Shown here: one piece after another, positions 27,001-37,110 of the stretch
How the letters are laid out: every line of letters starts with the position of its first letter
Numbering within the stretch: position 1 is the first letter of the stretch
The notes under the pieces: model-generated
Databases searched by the model: none
What the model was told of the DNA's origin: nothing
The model's input: the letters and a program-made list of their open reading frames with translations, nothing else
Translations under genes and position numbers: made by a program
DNA from: Casuarius casuarius
Taxonomy: Eukaryota; Chordata; Aves; Casuariiformes; Casuariidae
Reading direction: 5' to 3'
Length of the DNA stretch: 64,000 nucleotides
Assembly: GCA_003342895.1 (NCBI GenBank)
Contig: PTFA01000017.1
Location: forward strand, 494,016-558,015

Positions 27001-30000
27001 GATTTTTTGTGGTAAAAGGAGAAGCCCCTCATATGGTATTAATGTGTTTTGAAAAGATAGCACAGGTTTATCATACAGTACCAGCAGCACTCTTTTTTTG
27101 TGTTAAGTAAAGCCCAGCTTAGTCCAGATTCTTTCTCTGAATGCAGAACCCTTTTAAAGGCACTGTGGACTATTCATGCCCTCTCTGGAGAAAAAAAAAT
27201 TGTGCAGATATCTCCTATCCAAAGGAAGATATACTTTCTGTCCCAAGAGGCAGACCAAGGGCATGATCTCTTGCCAAATGAATGCAAACACATCAGATGA
27301 TGAATTAAGCATGATGGGGAAATACAGTAAAGGTGGTGGTGAAGCATAAAAGATGTGGAAATCTCAGAAAGACTATTCAACATGGACTAATGTTCAATAT
27401 GATGGAGAAAGGAGCAGGGGACTTATTTGGGGCCTACGACAGATGTTTTTATCTTCACTTGCTGGAGACTTCGATTGGTTTAAATATTTATTGGCTAGAC
27501 TATTTAATCCAAATTTTTTTGCTGTCCAATGAAATGACACAAAGAAGAGCTGAGTAAGCCTAATCCTTATGCATTTAAAAAGCCAACCTTGACCTCTTTT
27601 GCACCTTCCTGGGGAAGTCACTTTCCTTGCAGATATTCTGATCACGTTTGTTTAAACCATGGCTGTGGCTGCAGTGAAGCAGTGTGTCACACAGCAGGCA
27701 CCCACAGCTCAGAGATGTCATCTGAATTCTCTTTGAATCAAGTGAATAACTTGTGCAAAAGGGACTGTAATAAGAAAATGCAAGGGAGGGGTGGACTCAG
27801 CCACTAGGATAGCTTCAAATCCTGAATTCAGATCCTACCTCCTGCTTCATTGCCTTCAGGTTTGGTCCATGAGATACCGCCATGGTTTGAAGGCATTTCT
27901 CTTGAGCCAGTCCATCATGGTGCCTAAATTGTGCCGCAGGATGCAGTTGCATTTGGCAGCCAAGTTCAAGAAATGTCATCACCACCTGTTTTACTGTGCC
28001 CCACATGGAAATGTTTGTCTTTGCTCTCTGCAGCCTCAGGGGAGGGAATTTTATGTGATCAACTGAGCTCTTCCTATGTCTTCATCTAGGCTTACAATGA
28101 TGCATTTCAAATCACTGAATGCTCCTTGGCCTGAACGTTTATCAAACAAATCCACAATTTTTGTGGAGTCCAGGGTTCTCTGATCCACCAGAAAGCAGCT
28201 GTAACCTTGAGTTTGAGCGTGATTCAGGTTTAAACCCACCACTGGTTCCTTCATAGTTTGGCTGAAGGAGTGGCCTTAGATGTAGATGTAGTACGCACAT
28301 CTTTTGCTGTAGAACAGGAATATTATTGGCAGAAGGGCAAAAGAGCTCTGTTTTGACAATTAGTATTTCAATGTTATGAAACACTTTTTGTGAGCTGTGC
28401 AGCCTATAAAGCCCTGGTAAAAGAACTGCAGCACCAACTAATAATGTCTAGCTCTGTGTGGTGGCAGCAGCTGCCTAAAACAGATCTGATCATTAGTGGG
28501 AAACACTGTAGCAAGCACTAATCAATGTAATTAACATGGTTATTTAAACTTTTTGCTTACAAAGTAATTGACAGGGGAAGAAAAAATGGGGTTATGTGAA
28601 AATTAGCTAGCTATCCTGCAACTCTTCTGCTTTTGCTCCATTATTTTAAATTTCCTTATTACCTCAGCCAAACACTGCCAAGGCATGGGCCAAGGTATGT
28701 GGGTTAGTACCCTTCCAGATCACATTTTCACAATAACATTTTCCCTTTTGCCATTAAATCTCTCACATAGCCATATTGCCTAAAAAAAGGAAAAATAAAA
28801 AGCAAATAAAAGTAAACTGATTCTTCTTATGAGTTCTCATTTTGGTTCTAAAGGTTTCTCTAAAATAAAAATGGTTTATTCAATTAGCTTATTTTCACAG
28901 AGGTTATAAAAAGCAGTCTAGATCAGCAGTTTTAATGGCTACAGGATTTGCTGAGGTTTTTTTCTCAATAAACACACTGAAATTCATACAAACTAAGTTG
29001 ATCTCAAATCTTTGTCTGAAAAATAGTATATACAAAAGAATTTTCACCACATTATTTAAATCCTGATTTCCTCATGATGTAAATGATCTGTTCTCTTCAG
29101 CAGGGTAAAGAGAAGTGGTTTGCTGTTAAACTTGTCTATACAAAGACGGTGAGTGGTGGATTTTTTTTTTTTTTTTGAAGCTTTTTGTTGCTTGCAAGAA
29201 TCATTCTGCATTGCTGAAGCAGAAATCTTATGGGTGTTCTTCTGGACTGGCAGTTTCCCTGCTCCACTCCCCGTTGCCTTTTGCTCCCTCACCAATCTCT
29301 GGGCAAAGCTGTGTGAAAATGATATGCTGTTCTGGCCCTAAGCGTCTTATCTCTGCATTGTAGAAATGGTGCTATTTCATTTAGGGAATTTGAAAAATTA
29401 CAATAGATAAGTTATGAAATGAAAAATGGATGTTTTCAAGACACAACCCACTCATTAACTGTTAGGAAGCTGGGGAGAAAAAAGACAGACTGGGAGCTTT
29501 CTTGGCCTTAAATTCTATGGATTATAACTGCTGTGTAGATGCTTTTCAAATTAATGGCAAGCCAGAAAGAATCCACTTGCAAAAGGTGAGATTTCTTTTA
29601 AAGGGCCCACAGATTCAAAACATGATTTCTGGTTGTACTTGCAGTTCACTTGGCAGTGCAGGTTTTTCACACCGGTTTCTGTTAATAATTCATATAGATA
29701 CAAACTCTTACATGTCTTATAAAAATGGAGCACATCTGGATCTGTGCATTTACCATCTATTCTCTGTATACAGCTCAGAGTAAAGAAGCTTTGAGAACAG
29801 AAGTAGAAATGATAAGGAAGCCTCTATGTAAATTTATCTCTTATTGGAAGAATCTGAATGCACATTAAAGTCAGACATACGCATAGTATTCATATTCCTT
29901 TTCTGGTTGTTTGCCTTATTCCTGTGGAGGACCTTAAGGAGCTCTATCTCATCTTGTATCCTCCAGAGGTCCACAGTAGAGCCATTTTGACGGTCTCTGT

Positions 30001-30358
30001 GAATGTATGTGGTTTATTGGATGGAAACAAGATAATTACATCTATATCTTTATCTTAATCTATATCTATAAAAACTGTGCCAGCCTTTTAGATGCAGCCT
30101 GAAAGGAGTAATGGAAGACTGACTCCTTTTGCCACTCAGCAGATCATTGGATATGGCTATTATCATACCCTAGGGTCATCATTAGGGATCACAACTGCTT
30201 GTCTTAACACATCTAATTAAGTGCAGATGAGGAAATTGATACTCCTAATCAAAGCAAAGAAAATAAACTAAGATTTCCGGTACTAATTTGCTGGTCATGG
30301 TGATACAAAGCTCCTATGGAGTCAGGGCATGAGTTTTTGCAGCATGGACTTAACTATT
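24091..30358. other. Gene-free unique sequence
   Basis: No gene or RNA gene was recognised. Open frames reach 143 codons at 24578-25009 on the minus strand without a familiar domain. A pure T16 run lies at 29161-29176, and the 28861-28960 stretch contains several ATTAGC/TTATT-type homeodomain-like cores. Confidence 0.6.
29161..29176. repeat. T16 homopolymer
   Basis: Sixteen consecutive T, with no flanking element recognised. On the minus strand it would be an A tail, but no retroposed body is visible above it. Confidence 0.9.
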
Positions 30359-30449
30359 GGGGCTGATATAAAGCCTTTTGCAGTGAATGGTAATCTCTGA
30401 ATTACATGGCAGTGCCTTCTTTGACTTAAATGGGCTTTGGATCAAGTCC
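30359..30449. repeat. Degraded palindromic repeat of amniote type
   Basis: The left arm begins at 30359 and contains TGATATAAAGCC (30364-30375). The right arm ends at 30449 and contains GGCTTTGGATCA (30433-30444). The reverse complement of the right segment agrees with the left at 10 of 12 positions, and the adjoining 12 bases at 7 of 12. From memory, a palindromic family whose arms read roughly GGGCTGATCCAAAGCCCATTG is dispersed in turtle, crocodile and bird genomes, and this copy fits it with many substitutions. The family name is not certain. Confidence 0.5.
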
Positions 30450-31085
30450 ATAATGAATTATCGCTTAATATGTTTTACAGACAGGATTAAAAATGGTAGG
30501 TAAGCCCAGAACAAGAAAAGGAGGTATGTTACAAAATTCCATCATTGATTCACCATTACAAAATTCCCTATTTAATAAATAATTTTGATTCAGATTGCAA
30601 CCAAGTGTGGTCTAATCAAATCTCTCATTAAAACAAGGCCTTTTCATGAAACTCTGCATTACTTGGGTTCCATTTTTATGGGGTAGTATTAATAGTGTGG
30701 TATGCTAGAACTGACTGGGTTATAGGAACACTCTTATGCCTATATCATCACAATAATCACCTGTACTTCATACACTGAAGTGAGTGGCTAAAGCTGTGAA
30801 TAAAACAGAAGATATGTCCAAAATCCAAAGAATCTCATTAGCCAATAGATTGTATCTGACCTAATTAATAGCCTTCTATGTGTGAGGATAAAAGTTTCTA
30901 TTTTTTTTTATTTCTTTCAAGTTAATAGGATTAACGTAATCATCCATGTGACATCTAAATCTTCCTGAAAACGTATAAATATGGAGCTCTTATAGCCTAC
31001 TATCACTCTAGAGGAATTGGCATCACATGAGAGACAGGTCATAGTCAACGTATTTAACAATAAGCAAAAGTGTCAGGTTACTGAA

Positions 31086-31165
31086 ATTAAGGTGTTGCCA
31101 GTCCTTTCTAGAGGTGCTCAGGATGGCCTTCATCCATCTCTGGAAAGGGCTGGCAACACCTTGAT
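31086..31165 (+). ncRNA. Candidate pre-miRNA-like hairpin (or palindromic MITE)
   Basis: The outer arms are 31086-31113 and 31138-31165. All 28 positions pair as RNA on the + strand: 25 Watson-Crick pairs and three U:G wobbles (31088/31163, 31101/31150, 31109/31142). On the minus strand those three would be A:C mismatches, so the structure favours a + strand transcript. Inside lies a second stem, GGATG (31121-31125) with CATCC (31131-31135), around a 5-nt loop at 31126-31130, with an asymmetric internal loop between the two stems. The 80-nt size and shape fit a microRNA precursor. A short palindromic DNA transposon could give the same form. I recognise neither a known miRNA nor a known transposon. 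Confidence 0.4.
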
Positions 31166-33639
31166 CTTTAAAAAAGGAAAATTATAAGCAAGATGATATG
31201 GACAATTGGCCTCCCAGCTCGTAGCAGGGACTTTCTGCTTTTCTTGAGGTAACTCTAGACCTAGCCCAGGGGGATAAAACACACAAAACACTATTCCTTA
31301 GTCATTTCTGCTAAGCAGGAAAGGCAGTTTCCCCCACAGTGTGCCAGCCGCTGTGAAACACAGTTTGGTACCTCGCTCTCTTGCCTTCTGCATGCAAGCC
31401 TAGGTACCTAATATGGAAACTATGAATTCCACCTGGCTTAAATGTTAGGCATTGCTGCTCTGAATATTGCATTACTTAATGGTTCCTCTGGGAGTGCATA
31501 TACAAAAGTGATGAAATTTTACTTCTGTGGTCTAGGAGGCAAGACATATGCATTTTCACCTCCTCTTAGCAGTGTCTGAATAGGAGAAATCTAAATAATG
31601 GATCTTTTTGCTGACCCAGTGATGTCCTCTCAGCCTGTGAACGGATTTACAGTGAGCTGTATGTTACTTACAAAGAATTTTGGCTGAAATTCTGCTATAG
31701 TCTGAAAAGTATCTTTAAAATGGTATTTTCAGTTCCATCTTTCTTTATAAGTACTCTGCATCAGCTGGGTCAGTTTGCAAATGGAAGCAGCTTGTTTTGT
31801 ACTCACTGCCATTTCTGTTAGCTTAGTCAGAGATCTGAGAATCAAGCAGCATTTTTTTGTTTCTTGTGCACCATCAGCAGTAATAATGGCTCTCCATCTG
31901 CAACCTGCAACCTTGTTAACAAAGCTATTGATGGTGCATGAATCAGCACAGTCGTCAGTCCTCTCCCAATTAACTGATTTGTTCCACAGATTTTACAGGA
32001 AAAAAAAAACAAAATAAAACAAAGGAAAGAATCGAAAGGTTAGTAGTAAACTGAGATAACAGGTACAGACACAAAGCAGCAGGTCCCCCATGAGAGAAGG
32101 ACCTTTACAACCCTGAATCCCACTCAAAACTCCAAATGCACTGCAGGCTCAGAAATACGTTACACCACCCGTCTGTCCCCAAGGTCAGAGTTGCCTTTGT
32201 AAGACAGCAACAGCGAAAGATCATCTGGTGTTTAAGGCTCCAGCAGAGGTCAGACACAGCCCCAGCCCTCATCTGGAATAAAGTGGCCCACGAATGTGCT
32301 GAAGTGCTGGCCTCTATTTTACCCTGCTTTCTGAGAAAACAAGGTTCTGTGTGTGCATTTAAGTGCTTGTACCTCTGTACTTATTCCTAAAGCATTTTAA
32401 ACTCAGGGGACAATATCTGCATTTAACATATGGACAGACATCTCAAAGATGCTGTGTTTTTACCAATTTCGTGAAAATCTATGTTTGGCTCAGCAAGAGA
32501 GGGAGGCTCTAACTGACCCCACACAAGGAAANGCAAATGATATGCACCATCGGCTGATCAGGTAGCAGCAGATGTACACTGGAAAGGCACATCTGGAGGG
32601 CTCTGCTTGTATACAAAACTTCATTCTACTCCCACACCTTCCTGAATGTTACAGAACTTGACTGCAGGTGCAAAGCTGAGGGACCTAGGCCATCTTAGTG
32701 CTTCTGCTCATGGTACTAGGGGCTAACTTTTGTGGTGGTGAAATAAATCTTGAAAAGCTTGGAGCAAAAGATCTGAGAGATGCGAATTTTACTGTTCATC
32801 TCTATGGATTATTAATCCTGAAATCTAAAGGTGACAATTTAATTACTAATGTTAATGATTTCAGTGCAAACAGTTTTCATCAAAACATCTAGCCATTTGC
32901 TTGTCTGACAGTCTCCAGCTGCTTTATCCTTCTGTACATCTTATTTTTGCCAAAAGTATTAAACTTCCTAAACTTCTAGTTCTCCCATCTTCCATAAGCT
33001 CTATAGTACTTGTGCATTCTGAGGACAAGAAATCCACAGCATCTTGGAATCTGAAGGTGCAGTTTAAAATATTTTGAATTTAAAATCAACATGAACAGCC
33101 TAGGGCAACTGTGATAATGGTTGCATTCATTGGCTTCTTGGTCTGCCACATGAGAGTACAGCAGAAACATGGTCCCCGCTATGAAACTCAGCAAACTCTG
33201 GCTTACAGGCTATTCTCAAGGCAGTCTGCTAAGTACTTTTTTATATCTTGCAGGCAAAGGCCTTAGAATTTAATTTTATCCAGTATGGGATTTATAGTCT
33301 GCTAGGAATTTCCCTTCTTTTATTATCCAAAATTGCTCTTTTTCATACACACATATAAACATACGTGTACTCCCACACATGCCTGATTAATTTTGATATA
33401 TAGTTCTCACAATGAAGAATTGTTTACTGGGAAAGATTTTTGGAAAAAAATTGCAATATTATTCCCAGGACCCTATATTGCCAGCTAGAGCTAGAGTGGG
33501 AATCCATCAAATAGACAGATGCATCATCATTTTTCCAAAACACTATCAAGTATGATCATCACATGAGCCTTTCATTTATCATTACTTAGAAACAAAGATT
33601 TACTCCAAATCCTGCCTTTTCCCATGAAAAATGAGTTAT
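31166..33639. other. Gene-free sequence with an A-rich tract
   Basis: No gene was recognised. The stretch 31998-32030 is A-rich (A9, then CAAAATAAAAC units) and could be a simple repeat or a decayed A tail. The open frame before it (31775-32017, 80 codons) has no recognisable homology. Ambiguous base at 32532. Confidence 0.55.
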
Positions 33640-34030
33640 TTGCCCCATTTGTCAAAATGAATATGGGAACATTAAAGCTGTTAGCATTTGCCTCCCTCTA
33701 ATTCAATACATGTGACTTTATTTGAGGATGTGACCCAGTATCTCAGACAGAGATATGTTTCATGTTTGTTAAACAGAAGTTAGTTAAGTTCAAAGTTAAA
33801 ATAGTGGTTCTTTCAACATAGTTTTGTGATTATGTTAATTTTGGCCTGAATGAAATGTAATTTATCACCATTAAGGCAGAAAATGGAAAACACACTAATT
33901 AGATAATTTTCCATAAAAATATTGCTATTGAACAAGTAGTGTTAAAGTGTTTTACTATGTTTTACTCTCTTAGTATGCTCATTTAAAATTAAGGTGAAAT
34001 AAGAACTTTACAATTGTATTTGGAGTTTTT
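33640..34030. promoter_or_regulatory. Candidate conserved non-coding block
   Basis: An AT-rich, repeat-free stretch with many homeodomain-like cores (TTAATT, CTAATTAG, TTAAAATTAA). It also has AGTTCAAAGTTAAA at 33788-33801, similar to a DR1 nuclear-receptor or HNF4-type site. The call rests on composition and motif density only. Confidence 0.25.
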
Positions 34031-34149
34031 GGGAAATGATCCAAAAAGTCTTGTTTTGGAATATTTCTTCAACATGTTCTTGCTAATGCAGAAATGGTTG
34101 AGTTTCCTGAAGTTATGTGTTGTCAAGGAGTAACAGGATGATGTGTTTC

Positions 34150-34161
34150 TTTTTTTTTTTT
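34150..34161 (+). repeat. T12 run ending in a splice-acceptor-like AG
   Basis: A T12 tract is followed directly by AG at 34162-34163, with a TAAC branch-point-like tetramer about 30 bases upstream. The sequence after it is open in one frame for 26 codons and then stops at TGA (about 34242). This has the form of a 3' splice site, but polyT tracts make such sites by chance and no partner exon is known. Confidence 0.4.
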
Positions 34162-34244
34162 AGAATCTGATCAATAAATGGCAGCTTCATCTATTAAAAG
34201 CAGAAAAAAACCCAAGTGACTTCAACACGCACTCCCGTGAATGA

Positions 34245-36070
34245 ATGAATTTCACCCTGAAATGAGACTTCTCCTCAGGTTCAGAAAGATTCAGATAATA
34301 CACTGCCCCATCACCTTCAGTTGTTATATGTCTCAACATCCTCAGGTCACAAAGTACTGGGAGTTTCAAAAGTGAGCTGCTCTGGCAGAATCACTATTGC
34401 AGAAAAGCTCGGCTCTTTCACTCTAATCTCTACAAAATCTCCAGCCTCAATTTATTACTGCTTCTGTTTGTTTGCCATTTAATAATCTTGGCAAAGCTCC
34501 ATTGAAACCAACATCCTACCACATCCTAAGATCAGACCTCATTCATAGTTGATGGTAATCCCCCTGTACTAACTGATGGATGTATGGTTCTCCTCCTTTG
34601 TCAGAAAATATCAGTTATAAGTATCAGCCTGCGCAATAATCCACAGAAGGTTATTGTATATCTTTATACAATTTCAGTGACTAACCCTGCTTGTTATATG
34701 CTTGGGGGACACAGCAGGCATAGCTCAGGAGAGCTCTATCAAACCTCTGTCAAAGCCAATAGAGTTATACTAATTCATGCCAACCAGTAACCTTGCATTT
34801 CTCCCATTTTCTTCCTCTCCCTTTCCTTCATGTGTGCGTACACTGTGCAACAGAAATGGGTGTAGATCATTACATCTGTTCCTATGCCCTAAATCCTACA
34901 ACACTTAACCTCTCCTAAAGAAGGTCTGCTATTGATGATCCACAGCTCCAGACCCCATGTCACGTCTGCAATAGCCAGCCAGAGGAGATAGTAACAGTCA
35001 GGGGGATTTGCCCTTCATCTGTTAACATTTTCCTAGTAAGTCATTTTATTCAAATATGATTTTATTGTCTGCTACACCTGTGAAAAGCGTTCACACTTGC
35101 AGTGAAATACCCACCCTGGTCTAGATGCGGCCCGTGCCTTCATTACAAATGGCCTCCACTGTGTTACTTTTAAATATTTTTTTGCCTTATTACTGTCTTC
35201 TGTTCATTTGCTGTTTGTTACTGTTTTCCCTAAACCAGAGATCAGTAGAAGCTGAAAAAATATATTGTGTAAAATCATCATGTTAGATTTCTTATTTCTT
35301 ATAACCTTTTCTTGGACACATTCAGAAACAGCTGAATGGCCTTTTGGTCTTACTCAGCATGCCTGCTCTCACATCACTGAAATACATGTTAACCTGTAGC
35401 CCACTAAAGGTCTATGTGGTCTGCAGCAAGGGAAAAGTTCCTTGTTCCCTGCTCTAGAGGAGTTGTTAGACGTGTGTCTTTGTGTGATGTAAGATATAAC
35501 TCTTCCTTGGGCAAAAATGGCAAATCAGTGTCAGGAAAGCATTTAACAGCTGATCTCCAGGATGTTCTGCATGTGTTGGGAAAAGGAATAGACAACCGAC
35601 TTTTTGAATGATTAATTTGTTTCATGTGGAAAGTAATCAAATGGAGTAACTACAACGATGGCGTTTGGACAACAAGGGCAAACTAAACTGGGCTTGCCAG
35701 CAGACACAACAAGAAAAACCACGAGATGCAGGGCCAGACACTGAATAACAGAACAAACTTTCGAAAGTGGGAGAGCCAGGTGACAAACATCCTTCCAAGG
35801 AGAGCACGATAAAAGGCCACAGACAGCCTTAGGCTGTCAGAGATTTTGTGGGAAAGGAGAGATGACCTGATAAAAGCTTATAAGCAATCAAATTTCCTGC
35901 ATTTTGCTGGCAAGCACTGCTCCCATATTGTTCAGCTGTGCTGTGACACCTTGTGTAAAGTTACAAAACGATACAAAAGAGAAACCTCATTACCACTAAA
36001 TAGCGCAGTTGCTTGAGTGGCTCTGTGCCAGTTTATACTAGCAGTCTCTCCAAGGTGCTTTTTCAGGGCT
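34245..36070. other. Gene-free unique sequence
   Basis: No gene or RNA gene was recognised. A 7-bp-arm inverted repeat (GACAGCC, TTA, GGCTGTC) lies at 35822-35838. Nothing else stands out. Confidence 0.6.
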
Positions 36071-36088
36071 CCCCTTTCTAGAAAGGGG
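36071..36088. repeat. Perfect 18-bp palindrome
   Basis: CCCCTTTCTAGAAAGGGG is identical to its own reverse complement, with no spacer. Its centre TTTCTAGAAA resembles a pair of inverted heat-shock-factor-type GAA units (TTCnnGAA). No other element around it explains the symmetry. Confidence 0.9.
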
Positions 36089-37004
36089 TTTCCCAGTGTA
36101 CTGCATTTGAATACTAGCTACTGAAAGTAAAATGACCTTCACAAGCACCAAGGACTCTCCATTAATGCCAGTGCAACTTAGAGCCTCAGCTCACTGTCTG
36201 TATATGTACAGAGTCCATTTGTCTCTACAATGTGTTCAGGACCTCCGAGGTAATCCAGAAATGTGTACATCCAACCGGGCTTTATGCTGACGCTCTCTTT
36301 GCAAAGACAGTCTGGAGGTGAAAGGCACTTCCCTGGAGGGAGCCACTTCTGTCAACATGGGTAACAGGGACTATTCATATTATAGTTTCCATCCTTATTT
36401 TAGCCTTAATAGACACCTGGTGGATCCCTGTTTCCCCTGGTGGATTCAAATGTGAGCTGTGCAAGTAGGAAGGTAGAATCACTTGAAGAAGTCTCCTCTA
36501 GGGACCCCACCTCCTCAAAGCATCTATCCCACTCTTTACTAAGTCATTCCATAGACTGAAGATCATTTCTGACTGCCTGGCACACCCAGGACCACAATGG
36601 CAAATTATAATGATGACAAAAATACTTTAAAAAATACAATCCTTCTAGAGGCCAGAAGGTTGAGACTCTTGGATGTTATAGGAGCAATTTCAAGACAACT
36701 TCATAACATTGTACTGTCACTTGCATTTGTATTCAAGGTGTATGATAAGGTTTGACAGAAGCAATCTCAGGACTTGAAAGAAGACCCCAGGTCTAGAGCT
36801 GAGAAAGGTCTAGCCGGATTTGACTATGATACCAGCACACAGACCCCAAGGAGCATAATCCCATCACAGTGCACCTCAAACTAGCACACTTCCAGTGATT
36901 ACCCATTGCAATCAAAGAGCTTTGCCCTCCTGCAGGGAAAAGACCGCATCAGAATCAGGGGACTATAGATTAATAAGCCCACATGGCTGGATGAATAAAG
37001 CATG

Positions 37005-37110
37005 TGGACTAATCTCCCTATTCTATTCAGCACTGGTAAGATCTTGGTTAGCGTGACTCTATTCAGCATGCTTCAGTAAACCAGAAAACAGACATAGTGC
37101 TAGAAGATGC
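37005..37110 (+). mobile_element. Possible small CR1 remnant
   Basis: The stretch CTATTCAGCACTGGTAAG (37023-37040) resembles the CR1 segment coding LYSALVR, and the preceding AATCTCCCTA and following TTCAGTAAA also fit CR1 at the expected spacing. The match is short and no frame is open. It is listed as a weak remnant that could be chance. Confidence 0.3.

Noticed and set aside
28222..28242. GGTTTAAACCC, looking like a tRNA B-box or telomere-like palindrome
   Set aside because: No A box, acceptor stem or terminator at the needed spacing; it is just a short palindrome.
31998..32030. A-rich tract as a possible poly-A tail of a retrogene
   Set aside because: The upstream open frame has no recognisable parent protein, and no target-site duplication was seen.
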